Source: Phorcus lineatus (taxonomy: Eukaryota > Mollusca > Gastropoda > Trochida > Trochidae). From it: a stretch of DNA of 64,000 nt. Each line of letters opens with the position of its first letter. The stretch's first letter is position 1. This document shows positions 31,872-42,756 of the stretch, piece by piece. The DNA lies in NCBI GenBank assembly GCA_921293015.1, contig OV121090.1, positions 34,755,082 to 34,819,081 on the forward strand, read 5' to 3'. The notes under the pieces are model-generated. The model saw only the letters and a program-made list of their open reading frames with translations. It ran no database searches and was not told the DNA's origin. A program made the position numbers and the translations under genes.

Positions 31872-34800
31872 CAATATGGGCAAGGCCCGGATCCTTTTTC
31901 ACAGGGATCACATTCAACCAACACCGACACTGATACCTGCGTAACAAATGACTCAAACAAAAATTTTTCCTTTTTATGTTGGAATATAAATGGACTGAGA
32001 AGTAAAATCGAAGACTGTGACTTCATAAGTTACATAAGAAACTTTATGATAATATGCCTTGTTGAAACTTTTGTTGACAATTTAAGTGAAACCAACTGGC
32101 TAGAAGGTTATGATGTATTTTATTGTCCAGCTCTCAAACTTTCAGATCACGGGCGTTTATCTGGCGGAGTGTGTCTATGTATTCATCAATCAATCAGTAA
32201 ATTTTGTAAGCTGTCTACCGTAAATATAGACAATATTCTGCATGTAAAGCTGTCTAAAGAAATGTTTTCGATTGATAAGCACATCAATTTGATATGCACA
32301 TATATTCCACCCTCAGGTTCATCCTATTATGATAAACATAACCACAACTGTAGTATCGATCAACTGGAACAATTTCTGATTGAAAACCTGACTGAATTTA
32401 GCTCTGAACACCTCATGTTATGTGGAGACTTTAATGCTCGAACTGGTGAATGTAACAACCCTCCTGTAAATTTAGATGAAGATTTTAATAATTATGGTTC
32501 ATACAACTATGATGATACTGCGCCTGTTGAGAATCGGAAACCACATGATACAGTTGTTAACAGATTTGGTCAGTTGTTATTAGATGTATGTTATGCTTTT
32601 CATTTGTTTATAGTTAATGGTAGAGTAGAAGGTGATGTAAATGGTGAATTTACATATCACAGCGAAAAGGGGTGCAGTGTTAATGACTACTTTATTTGTT
32701 CACCAGATGTTTTCAAATATGTGCACAATTTTAACATAAGCGAGCGTCTAGAATCCGACCACATGCCCTTAGAGTTGATATGTTTATTTCCTGCTCAGAA
32801 TACTAAACAAGATATTTCAGACACCTGTAGCATTTTTCAAAAGATATGTTGGAACGATTCTCTTTGTAATCAGTTTCTGACTACTTTGAAAAAGAACATA
32901 TCAGATTTAGGAACCAGTATTATGGAGAAATTTATTAACGACATTGATGACGCAGTTAATGATTTTGTTGACTTGATCTTGTTATCTGCACATTGTATGA
33001 AGAAGACTATTAAGAAAGGCCAAAAGTATAAGCCAGTGAGTAGAGAGTGTAGTCAAGCCAAACGAAATGCTCGTAGAGCCTTACGAAAATTTCGTTCTCA
33101 TCGATCAAATTCCAACAGAATAGCTTACTGTAAGGAACGTAATAAATATAAGACATGCTGCAGAAAGTTTCAGCTAGATCGAAAACGAATCAGACTCGAT
33201 AGACTCACTAAATCTATTCACTCGCAGTCTACTTTCTGGAAAGAAGTCAAACGTATTAAAAATCAGTGCAGTCGACAAAGTTCAATATCTCAAACTGAAT
33301 GGCTTGTCCATTTTAAAACACTCTTTGCAAATGACCAAATACTAGATTATGACGTTTTTGATTATGCTTATGACAGTGAATTTGTATCGGACATTAATGA
33401 TGTAGATGAATTGTTATTAAATTCACCGATATCAGATGACGAAATTGATAATGCTGTTACAAAATTGAAATGTGGTAAGGCAGCAGGCCCAGATGATGTA
33501 GTTATAGAAATGTTAAAATGTTCTCTGCCACAAATACTACCTTTTCTTAATACATGTTTTAATAACATTTTCTCTAAGGGTGTTTTTCCCCAAAGCTGGT
33601 CGAAGTCAGTAATAGTCCCATTGTATAAGAAGGGAGATCCAAACAATCCAGATAACTACAGAGGCATATCTCTTATGAGCACTCTAGGTAAAGTGTTTAC
33701 AACAATACTTAATGATAGAATACAGAACTGGGCAAATATGCGGGATAAAATTCCAGAAAATCAGGCTGGATTTCGTAAAGATTATTCTACAGCTGACCAC
33801 ATATTTACATTGTATGCAATTATTCAAAAATGTCTTTCACGTAGAAAACGTAAATTATATGTAGCTTTTGTTGATTTTAAGAAGGCATTTGACTCAGTAA
33901 ATAGACATAAACTTTGGTATTGTTTACGTAAAACTGGTGTAAATGGGAAAATGTACAGAATGTTAAAAGCAATGTATCTTAATGTTAAATCTTGTGTAAG
34001 ATGTGGTTGTGACGTAACAGATTATTTTGATTGTCCGGTGGGCCTAAGGCAGGGCTGTATTGCTAGTCCATTATTATTCTCATTTTTTATCAATGAACTG
34101 TACTACGATATTATGCAAAATGGTAAACATGGCGTACAAATGTTCCCAGACATGTTAGAAATATTCATACTCCTATTTGCAGACGATGTTATTCTGATCT
34201 CTGAAACAGTAATTGGATTGCAAAACCAGTTAAATATTCTTGAAAGTTACACTAATCTTTGGAACTTGTCAGTTAATCGTGATAAAACAAATATTGTCAT
34301 ATTTGGAAGAGGGGGCCCCGTTGCATCGAAGGAGAAATGTTTTTTCAAAGGTAAACCCATTAATATAGTAAATCAATATAAGTATCTTGGTGTGTTATTG
34401 TCACATACACTGAATATGAAACACTGTATTAATGATTTGTGTCTTAGAGCAAAGAAGGCTTTGATTTCGGTTTTATCTATTTCACATCATTGTGGGGTGT
34501 TATCTCCTAATATATTTTTAAAACTTTTTGATGCCCAAATACAGCCAATTTTACTATATGGATCAGAGGTGTGGGGTTTTCAACGGTTTGACTGTCTAGA
34601 GAGGCTTCATTTGATGGCTTGTAAAAAGTTCTTTGGTGTACCAACAACTACTCCAAACTGCATGGTTTATGGCGAGTGCGGGAGATATCCCCTCTATATA
34701 AATTCACAAATTAGATGTTTACAATATTGGCTTAAAATACTCAAAATGCACGAAAGACGCCTTCCAAAAGTTGCATATAATACGATGGTCCATTTAGATA

Positions 34801-35384
34801 ATATGGGTAAGGTATCTTGGGCATCAAATATTAGAAATCTTTTATGTTCTCATGGTTATGGTTTTGTTTGGTTAAACCAGGGTGTCGGTGATATCAAAAT
34901 GTTTTTAAAGGAATTTCGTGAGCGGTCTGTAAATATGTTTTGCCAAGAATGGCATTCAATACTGGAAACAAGTTCTCGTTATGACCTTTATAAATCGATC
35001 AAAACATTACTGCAACCAGAACGGTATTTAAGCCTTCTCACATTTAAAAGTAATAGAATCTTATTCACACGATACAGACTAGGCTTGATAGATTTAATGA
35101 TGAATGAGGGCAGAAAAAATTCCATGATTAAAAGCGAACGTATATGCCAACTGTGTAACTCTGCAATTGAGGATGAAATTCATTTCACATTTGTCTGCCC
35201 ATGTTATGAAGATATACGAATAATATATATATCAGATAATTTCTTATCAAAACCACCATTGACAGCATTTATATCAATTGCGACTTCTAGGGATACTTCA
35301 ACTATTATAAATCTAGCTATGTACCTTAAGTATGCTCAAAAGCGCCGTGATGAAATGTTGAAATGCAGATCTATATCAAACTAA
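31872..35384 (+). CDS. LINE ORF2: APE endonuclease-reverse transcriptase
   Basis: Nicks target DNA and reverse-transcribes the LINE RNA at the nick. Numbered from the first in-frame AUG (32046; 1,112 codons), the endonuclease has LVETFVD at 5-11, LSGGV, LCGDFNARTG and the catalytic SDH at 237-239. The reverse transcriptase has GPDDVV, PNNPDNYRGIS, QAGFRK at 573-578, DFKKAFDS at 610-617, GLRQGCIASPLL and FADD at 711-714. A Cys-rich finger C1034-x2-C1037-x8-H1046-x4-C1051 lies near the end. The essential first endonuclease motif WNING is encoded at 31980-31994, upstream of that AUG and only in the frame continuing from ORF1. All catalytic motifs look intact, so the element could be active. Confidence 0.92.
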   Translation, partial: QYGQGPDPFSQGSHSTNTDTDTCVTNDSNKNFSFLCWNINGLRSKIEDCDFISYIRNFMIICLVETFVDNLSETNWLEGYDVFYCPALKLSDHGRLSGGVCLCIHQSISKFCKLSTVNIDNILHVKLSKEMFSIDKHINLICTYIPPSGSSYYDKHNHNCSIDQLEQFLIENLTEFSSEHLMLCGDFNARTGECNNPPVNLDEDFNNYGSYNYDDTAPVENRKPHDTVVNRFGQLLLDVCYAFHLFIVNGRVEGDVNGEFTYHSEKGCSVNDYFICSPDVFKYVHNFNISERLESDHMPLELICLFPAQNTKQDISDTCSIFQKICWNDSLCNQFLTTLKKNISDLGTSIMEKFINDIDDAVNDFVDLILLSAHCMKKTIKKGQKYKPVSRECSQAKRNARRALRKFRSHRSNSNRIAYCKERNKYKTCCRKFQLDRKRIRLDRLTKSIHSQSTFWKEVKRIKNQCSRQSSISQTEWLVHFKTLFANDQILDYDVFDYAYDSEFVSDINDVDELLLNSPISDDEIDNAVTKLKCGKAAGPDDVVIEMLKCSLPQILPFLNTCFNNIFSKGVFPQSWSKSVIVPLYKKGDPNNPDNYRGISLMSTLGKVFTTILNDRIQNWANMRDKIPENQAGFRKDYSTADHIFTLYAIIQKCLSRRKRKLYVAFVDFKKAFDSVNRHKLWYCLRKTGVNGKMYRMLKAMYLNVKSCVRCGCDVTDYFDCPVGLRQGCIASPLLFSFFINELYYDIMQNGKHGVQMFPDMLEIFILLFADDVILISETVIGLQNQLNILESYTNLWNLSVNRDKTNIVIFGRGGPVASKEKCFFKGKPINIVNQYKYLGVLLSHTLNMKHCINDLCLRAKKALISVLSISHHCGVLSPNIFLKLFDAQIQPILLYGSEVWGFQRFDCLERLHLMACKKFFGVPTTTPNCMVYGECGRYPLYINSQIRCLQYWLKILKMHERRLPKVAYNTMVHLDNMGKVSWASNIRNLLCSHGYGFVWLNQGVGDIKMFLKEFRERSVNMFCQEWHSILETSSRYDLYKSIKTLLQPERYLSLLTFKSNRILFTRYRLGLIDLMMNEGRKNSMIKSERICQLCNSAIEDEIHFTFVCPCYEDIRIIYISDNFLSKPPLTAFISIATSRDTSTIINLAMYLKYAQKRRDEMLKCRSISN

Positions 35385-35495
35385 TTTGTATTGCATATTG
35401 TGTAATGATTATTTTTATGAATATTATAAAAATGTAACTCTCCTGTATATGGGCCGGAGGCCTTGAATACAATAAACTTGTCTTGTCTTGTCTTG

Positions 35496-35816
35496 AGTGA
35501 GTGAGTGAGTTGGGGTTTAACGTGCTTTGAACAATATTTCAGTTATTAAACACGTGGATGACAAGCATCCAAAAGAGAGTGGACAGGTCAGGGGAAAAGG
35601 GATCGATAGGATGAGGGAAAAGACGGAAAGAAAGGCATAGTGAGAGATAGAAAGCAGGTTTTAGAAGGACTCAAATTTGATCTGGCTTCTACCCGTCGAC
35701 CTGTCCACCTTGGGTGTCCCTACCAGGAGCATGTACGCTCCGGCTGGCATAGCTCTCGGGGTCTCTGAAGCACGCAAACCACCACACCACGATAAGGTAT
35801 AGAGTCCAGTGGTGGC
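35496..35816 (-). repeat. SINE family A, full length
   Basis: From the (GTGA)n tail end at 35496 through TTGGGGTTTAACGTGCTTTG, GACAAGCATCCAAAAGAGAG, GAAAGCAGGTTTTAGAAGG and CTCCGGCTGGCATAGCTCTC to the head end CACGATAAGG..GTCCAGTGGTGGC. The best-preserved copy of about 320 bp. It sits tail to tail with the LINE. Confidence 0.9.
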
Positions 35817-36579
35817 CTGGGAGATAGGAGATGAGAAACACAGAAGATGTCAAGAGTAGGCTTGAGAAGTCTGTCCGTACTGAGCTTCACATAGGTGATA
35901 ATGTCGGAGTGCAATTTAACATAAGTGTTGGTTAACTTTATAACTTCTGAAAGCATGCTTTTCCAGGAGTGCGCTTACCTAACCATAGTTAGAACAAAGG
36001 AAAGAGAGCTGAGGTGGTGAACTGGGCAAGCAGTCACACCAGAGAACAATAGCGAGAAAGCTAATAAGATTGACTGAGAGCTTATCAACTGCAGGCCATG
36101 AACACTAACTATTTGGTTACAAGAGACAACCTGAAATAAAACATTGTATTAGAGACATGATATGTACAATTAAAACATTCCATAATGAAATATATTACAA
36201 TAATAAAATATATCACTCTGCCACATACACATCTGATTGCCGCCGTGGAAAGCAGAAGGTGTACAGTCAGGAGTATAATGCAGACAGATGTTCGGAGCGG
36301 CATATCAGAAGCAGGTGTGTACTCTGTATCAATGGCGACATGGCTCAACTGTCTCGACCCGGGTGGGTGGACGAAAATCCCGATCCTAGCTCTGTAGGTT
36401 TGCAGATCAATCATGACGTTCTCTGTGATCACTCACTGAATACTTACGCACAAGTATATAAGTTTTTAGGCATCCAGCTTGTTTTGATTTTGTTGAATTT
36501 GAAAATTATTTGCTCTGCTGTTGACTGTGTGTCTACTTTTCAGGGGAGGTAATAGCTATCTCAATGAACAGGCTTATCG
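35817..36579. other. Unrecognised, open frames on both strands
   Basis: A 131-codon plus frame (36157-36552) and a 107-codon minus frame (36109-36432) overlap. Neither has a convincing domain. The plus frame contains GWVDENPDPSS, which superficially recalls a 2A site but lacks the invariant Gly-Pro end. Confidence 0.3.
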
Positions 36580-36855
36580 TGGTTGAACTGTTTCTAAAAC
36601 TATTTCAGTCATTTGAGACGTGGACGAAAGGAGACGGAACAGATCAGGACTAGGAGGGATCGAAAGGATGAGGGGGAAACTGAGGAACAACTCAAATTTG
36701 GCCGGGCTTCCAACCAAAATTTAAACTCAGTTTTATTAGTTGAGTTCAGGTTCGCTTTGGAATAGTATACATATCTTGATGATAGTAGTCAAGAGTGAGT
36801 GCGTGTTTAACGTGTTTTGAACACGATAAGGTATTGAGTCCAGTGGCGGAGTTTG
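36580..36855 (-). repeat. SINE family A remnants, one internally deleted
   Basis: 36580-36720 is a degraded A body (ATTTCAGTCATTTGAGACG, CTCAAATTTGGCCGGGCTTC). 36796-36855 joins the tail end (GAGTGAGTGCGTGTTTAACG, TGTTTTGAACA) directly to the head end (CACGATAAGG..GTCCAGTGGCGG), so the ~250-bp body has been removed. Confidence 0.65.
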
Positions 36856-37700
36856 TCACGAACGATATAATTAAGAAAATGTTGTCCCACCATTGTTTTT
36901 GTAAAACGCATACCGTTTGAGCTTTTTCCTTTCTTCTGCTAATGTTTCCATCCTGATCATTATAATTTGATACTTAGACAACTCTTTGAGGATTTATCGG
37001 TATTATAATATTTTAACTTTACTGTTCTTTGTCAGTTCTATTGCATATGCGTATCTCATCTCTCTACATATTCCCACATGTATACTTACATTAATACATA
37101 TAGCGTTTCTAAGTAATATACATAGGAGAGGGTTTCACTACGTTATATAACTTATACCCAATCCTTCCTTTTGAATAAATATGTTGAAACCAATTCCAAA
37201 CCTTTTCATAATGAAAAGTCTGTTTGAAAAAAAGATAATAGATTACATTGTGATATCATATATATCAGACACGTAGCACCACTTGCAAAGTGAGCGGGGG
37301 CTGGATAAAATTCCATTTCACTCCATCTTATGCTAGTCTCTGCTTAGTTTATTTCTGTTACGGAACCTATACTTCAAGCATTTGCTTCTTTTGAAGATAT
37401 TGAAACGTTGACGTGACATATTACTACTGAGGCTATACATTCCATTACAATAAAGCCTCTAATTTGTCCACCTCTAGTTATCACCACTAGGGATCGATTA
37501 AGACCTTCGGAGTCCATACAATCAAGTTAAGCCCTATTGAACTAAAACGTGTGTCCACCTCCCACGATTATATTGATGACAGTCATCCTCCACTCCAGCG
37601 CAGTTTCGTAATTGAGAGCTGCAGAGTTGAAATTGATTTACATGACTTTGAAGATGTATAGACGTCAAACCTTAAAGGGGAATCTGAATATGTGAAATTA
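36856..37700. other. No recognised feature
   Basis: AT-rich DNA with no supported gene. Confidence 0.4.

Positions 37701-37702
<2 letters not shown>

Positions 37703-37760
<58 letters not shown>
37703..37760. repeat. (AT)n microsatellite
   Basis: Nearly 60 bp of uninterrupted AT repeats. Confidence 0.95.
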
Positions 37761-37761
<1 letters not shown>

Positions 37762-38072
37762 GGGGAGTCATTTAACAATTGACAAAGTTGTAGTTATGGA
37801 CGTTGTCACTTCTTTGAAACCAAAAACCAAATACTCCAAATATTTGTACCCTGTATTACAAGAAGTAATACTATCGCCTCGTTGTTCTTATTTAATGGGG
37901 TAAGTTTTAAAGATAATGCTCTTATTTGAGTAATCATCGATGGATGCTTGTCCATATATTACAAACAGGGATACAAACATGCACTCCTGAGCTCTTCATC
38001 CAGTTGATAAACGTGGCGATTCCTCCCGTGCAAAGTGACATGCTAGATAGAGTCCGACCCTTGAACATACTC

Positions 38073-38114
38073 AAAACTATTGTCATGGATGATAAAACTA
38101 TTGTCATGGATGAT
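38073..38114. repeat. 21-bp perfect tandem duplication
   Basis: Two identical copies of AAAACTATTGTCATGGATGA plus one base. Confidence 0.9.
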
Positions 38115-38802
38115 AAACTGCAATTTCTATATAAGCGGTCACGAAATGATGTCACAGGTTTTATCGTTGAATGACATTAGACAACAAATTGCATGCAATA
38201 TGAATATGGAATTTTACCGAAATTCCAGATTACGAGGCGATGAAGAATTTTAGTTGACGACTTATTACACATTTCTTTGTTGGTGCAGCTAGAACTGTGC
38301 AGTGTACTGGCGTGATGTTAGGTAGCAGTGCTTGCCTGTATCGGTGAGTTTTATCTGTGTCATCCAATGAATACCGATTCAGTAAGGCCTTGATGTAGAA
38401 ATCTCGTCCTGTATTCTGGATTTTAAAATTAAGTTAATTATTTTGTCACTTTGTTTTTATATCATGATATTCGTGACTAAATAAAGTGTTTAGAAATATT
38501 TTCAAAATGTAATAAAATGTATATTAACATCGCTCATTCCCCATTCTCTCCCAGCAGAGGTAGCTCCGTCATAAATTTATATACAACCTCTGTCTTAATT
38601 CGAAGGTTTCTTGTGCACGAAATGTAGAACGCTGATTGGATGCAATCAAAGTTAGTTGTGCAATCAGCGACGCCGTTTCAAAAGTTATCATTCATATTGC
38701 CTGAGTTATTTCCGTTAGCTTCCCAAAAGCTAAACTTTATTCGAATATGCACCTTGCACTTTGAGTCGTCTTTACAGAACACAAACGCGTCCTTTTCCGA
38801 CT
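38115..38802. other. No recognised feature
   Basis: AT-rich DNA. The plus frame at 38640-39065 runs through the minisatellite element and is not taken as a gene. Confidence 0.35.
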
Positions 38803-39080
38803 CACAGGACAAAAAGTACTGGAATCCATTTACCGGATCCCTCCGGATCACTGCAAATTTGCTATACTGGGATCCGGTGACGGATACCTCAACGGATCCC
38901 AGATCCGGCCGGATTCCAACGGATACCTTAACGGATCCCTACAAATTTGGTATACTGGGATCCGGTGACGGATACCTCAACGGATACCGAGTAGTTGAGA
39001 TTACAGGGATCTGGTGCCTGATACTCGACGGATCTCTTCTTCTTGCTAGAATAGACAAAAATTGAACTATGAAAGGTTTT
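38803..39080 (+). mobile_element. Minisatellite-bearing repeat element, copy 1
   Basis: Begins CACAGGACAAAAAGTACTGG. It then holds about two units of an 88-bp repeat made of GGATCC/GGATAC words (CAAATTT..TATACTGGGATCC.., starts at 38853 and 38941). It ends with GACAAAAATTGAACTATGAA. The same start, repeat and end occur in inverted orientation at 48922-49242, while outer flanks differ, so this is a discrete transposed unit. No transposase or clear TIR is visible. Confidence 0.75.
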
Positions 39081-40614
39081 CAACTATAATTTAATTTATT
39101 TTTCATATAAGTACTGGTATTCCCATTATTGATTACAATTGATGATTGATTGAGTACCCTTACGGATGAGATATTTGTTTGCAAAATCGATTAATAATAA
39201 TTGATTATTACTTAGGGTAAATAAAGAATTACCTACTCAATTATCTTAATAGGTTTTTAGGAAGAAAAGTTACTAACTGTTTGATTTTACTTACACTATC
39301 TGCCACTGTGTCATGTGAATTGTGATATATACATCAGGGTTTCAAAAATCATCTTATTCTTCACTAAGTCACACAGCTCTGTTTTAAATTCAAGAAAACT
39401 TTGCTTAATTTTTTTGTAAAATGACACATGCTAAAACTTTTGCTTTATTTAATTTTTTTGGTGAATCAAAAGTAGACTTGAAGTCAGTTACTTGTGACTT
39501 CTGTGCTTTTCCAGATGTTTTGTATCCACTGTACACATACATGTCCAGTGACGTTCCATTTCTTGTCAGTTGTCAATGATAATGAAGACAAGACCATATT
39601 CCTTTTCTGTCTCTGCTTCATAGTCACCTAGCTGCTTACTAGGAGTCTGAAACAGTAAAACATTTGTGGACAGTGGACATCTTCAATATCTAATATCCTT
39701 TTAAAAATTTGATGAATTCTGATTTAACCAATAAGTAATTCGTGATTGATTGGCTGGGTCAATATCATTGTAGACAATGAATAAATATGAAATTAAAACT
39801 GATTTCCAATACTACTGATTAATAATTCTGTCTTTTTTTCAACAATTACTTGAGGCGACAATTAACATACTGGTATGTTTTATAACTCCAACTATATTTA
39901 TTACATGACTTCTTAATTGTGAGTATTTGCATTCATGTGTTTTTCTAATATGTCTCCTTGTTATAAACAGAATAAATCATGCTGGTTTGTGTTACCTAGC
40001 TATTTCCTTTAATTTCTTAATCAAAACTATTTCAAAACCAACAACTAACTGGCTCAATTGAAACCTTTATCACTGATCATCTAAAGAGTAGCCTAGAAGA
40101 TTGAAACTTCAGCTAGTCCACAAAGATAGTCAATTGATAATCACAAATACGTCAACAATATGATTCTCACATTCATGATAAAACCTACGTGTGTGCCTGA
40201 ACAAGTAATGAATGACTTTCAGGCGTTGAAAATGGATTAAATTTTAAAAAGCAACGTTCAATACATTTTTCTCATTTAGTGGTGAGCTTTAAAATTAACC
40301 ATTCTCAGTTTCACAAACATTGTTTTCCTTGCTTCAAGAAAATTACTAAGGGTGGCAACTCTGCCCTCCTCGCCTTACATTAATTGCGTACCGCTAGTAG
40401 ATTCTTTACCACAAAAATGTATCGAACAAGCTCTTGAATATCATTCATGTGTATTTCGTTTCTTATATTTTGCGAAGGTAAGAACGACATCTTTAGATCA
40501 AGGCAGAATTAAATTGCATACGTTAGCTTAAAAACCGTGCAATATTCCGCACTGGTCGTCACACTTGAATGAACTCACTCAAGCACACGGCACCTGCATG
40601 TCGGTTAATTCATA
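39081..40614. other. No recognised gene
   Basis: AT-rich DNA with no supported coding region or repeat. Confidence 0.45.
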
Positions 40615-42495
40615 GACAGACAGATATTTTATTAACGTCTCACCTTGCGTATACAAAACATATATAAAGGTCAATATATCAATAAAATATACACAAGCCA
40701 TTCCGGAATTATGAGTGACAAAAATACACTAAATGTACGACAGAAATTATATTAAAATTATTAGTAAGCATCGTTGGGAATAAAACGGTAACCTGAAAAA
40801 AGGTAATATACAGATATAAAATTTGTTACTTATATAAACACCATCTTCTTCGTAAAATATTAAAACAGGCTTTGGCACACAACATAGTTAGATCAACGTG
40901 TGTAAAGAGCACTTCAAACTTTCCTGCATCAGTAAAAAGATTAAAATTTGGGCACAAATATTCAGCTTCTTTAAAAAGGGAATATTGCAAATCATCATGT
41001 AAAGGACAGTTTAAAATAACGTGATGTTCATTCTCAACACATAAATTTTCACACATAGGGCATACCCTCGCTTCTACAGGTAACTGTTCATATTGCCCTG
41101 TTTCAAGTCGTATAGGTGCTACTCCAAGTCTGAACTTTGCAAAAGCACTTCTATAGTGTCGGGGTATATGGGAGACTATAAAATGTTCTATTTGATACCC
41201 AGTTTTCTTGATAGTCTTATAAGTTCTCAGCTTCCCCGTATTGTCATGTATTCTTTGAGTCCATGCATATCTATAGTCAGTAAATATGATATCTTTCAGT
41301 TTATTTATCGTATCTGGTTGGATTGAATCTTGAAGATAGCAGCAATCACAGTCTCTAAAAAGTTTCCTTATCTTAAAATTCCAGTTTTTACACCCGGGGG
41401 CGGCACATTGATCTGACCATATGAATATTCGTGTATTTAACCTGTTGTTGTCCATTGTCAAATACCGTCGCCACTGTTGAAAACATGCCACCTTCTGGGA
41501 TATGCTCACGGGTACCCATCCTAGATCACCGAGTACCTCATCAGTTGGTGCATATCGTCCAACTCCTAAATAAAACCGACAAGCACGGTTCTAAACAGCA
41601 TTTATACATGAGTATTCCTGCAGCCCCCACACAGCTGCTCCATATGTAATAATCGGTAACACTGTACTGTCATATAATTTATGAAAAACTTTAAAATCCA
41701 TATCACCCATAATTTTACACTTTGCTATAACTAACCCTAGAGCTCTGCTTGCAGACTGGGCTACATGTTTTGCTGTGACACTGTAATCCAAGAATTCATT
41801 CACTGTTAGACCGAGATACCGGTATATGCTCACGGACTCCAACTGTAATTCACCACATTTAAAAACACATTCACTTTTCTTTACAGATTGGTTTCTAAAA
41901 TGCACAATTTTGGACTTATCACCGTTGATAAACAACTTATTCTTTGCACACCACTTATCAAGGAAATCTAACTGTAATTGTAGGTCATCTTCATTCTCTG
42001 CCAGGAGTACGATGTCATCTGCATATAACAGAATACTCAGCTTTTCTTCTCCGCACTGTACTCCTACTCCCAAATCTTTAATTGTAGTTGCCAGATCATT
42101 GATAAAGATATTAAAAAGGATCGGCGATAAAAGACATCCTTGTTTAACGCCTCAGCTTACTTTAAACCAGTCAGTCTTTAATCCATTAATCCTTACACAA
42201 CTATATACAGATCTATACATGCCTCGAACAGTGTTAATCATATTACCACTTAATCCCAGGTAATCAAGCTTTTGGATGAGAATGTTCCTGTCTATTGAAT
42301 CGTATGCTTTCTTAAAGTCGATAAAAGCACAAAATGTTGATAGTTTCTTCTTTTTCCTCGTGTCGATTATGTTAGTTAAGGTAGTAATGTGGTCAATAGT
42401 TCCGCGGCCCTTTCTAAAACCATTCTGCTCTTCAGTTAAAATAGAGTTAAAAATGTCTGTCTGTCTGGTAATAAAACGCCTGTGTATTGACAAGC
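40615..42495 (-). mobile_element. 5'-truncated LINE, third family, two nonsense mutations
   Basis: One continuous minus frame encodes the RT from EEQNGFRKGRGTIDHI (near 42430), AFIDFKKAYDSIDR, GVKQGCLLSPILFN, LLYADDIVLLAENEDD, YRYLGL and ITYGAAVWGLQEY, down to a C-terminal CPMCENLCVENEHHVILNC and the end at about 40826. The frame is broken by TGA at 42152-42154 (Arg expected before GVKQG) and TAG at 41591-41593 (Gln expected before NRACRFYLGV), both single-transition changes. The 3' UTR ends AATAAAATATCTGTCTGTC at about 40615. The endonuclease is absent because of 5' truncation. Sequence is distinct from the other LINEs here. Confidence 0.9.
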
Positions 42496-42700
42496 AATTT
42501 GGTCGGAGAAAAGGCTCCCTCCTGTACGAGCCCGATGCTCAGCCAACCGTAACATGTAATGTTACTTACCGAAGGAGAGGAAGATGTTTTATTTATTTGA
42601 GATCGTTTTAATAATTTTGTCTCTTGAGAAACTATTTCTTCTGTTACTAAATATCATAAACCATAAACATATTTTTGATATTGTAACAGTTTTGATGAGG

Positions 42701-42701
<1 letters not shown>

Positions 42702-42754
<53 letters not shown>
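42702..42754. repeat. (AT)n microsatellite
   Basis: About 26 AT repeats some 200 bp from the truncated LINE end. Confidence 0.95.

Positions 42755-42756
<2 letters not shown>

Larger units (their letters stand above)
30924..35495 (+). mobile_element. Apparently intact APE-type LINE with 2A and in-frame ORF1-stop-ORF2
   Basis: Contains ORF1, ORF2 and a 3' UTR ending AATACAATAAACTTGTCTTG and (TCTTG)n. The simple-repeat tail and the APE endonuclease place it with the CR1/Jockey-like assemblage of non-LTR elements; I do not assign a clade. The 5' boundary is set only by the open frame, so 5' truncation is possible. ORF2 has no internal stop. A SINE-A tail abuts the LINE tail directly. No target-site duplication could be defined. 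Confidence 0.88.

Noticed and set aside
36349..36393. GWVDENPDPSS in the 36157-36552 plus frame as another 2A site
   Set aside because: It lacks the invariant Gly-Pro pair and the Asp at the core start, and nothing around it resembles LINE ORF1. Chance resemblance is more likely.
38640..39065. 141-codon plus frame over the minisatellite element
   Set aside because: Most of the frame translates the 88-bp repeat. The inverted copy at 49 kb gives a similar peptide only because the DNA is shared; 88 is not a multiple of 3, and the upstream part has no motif or conservation.
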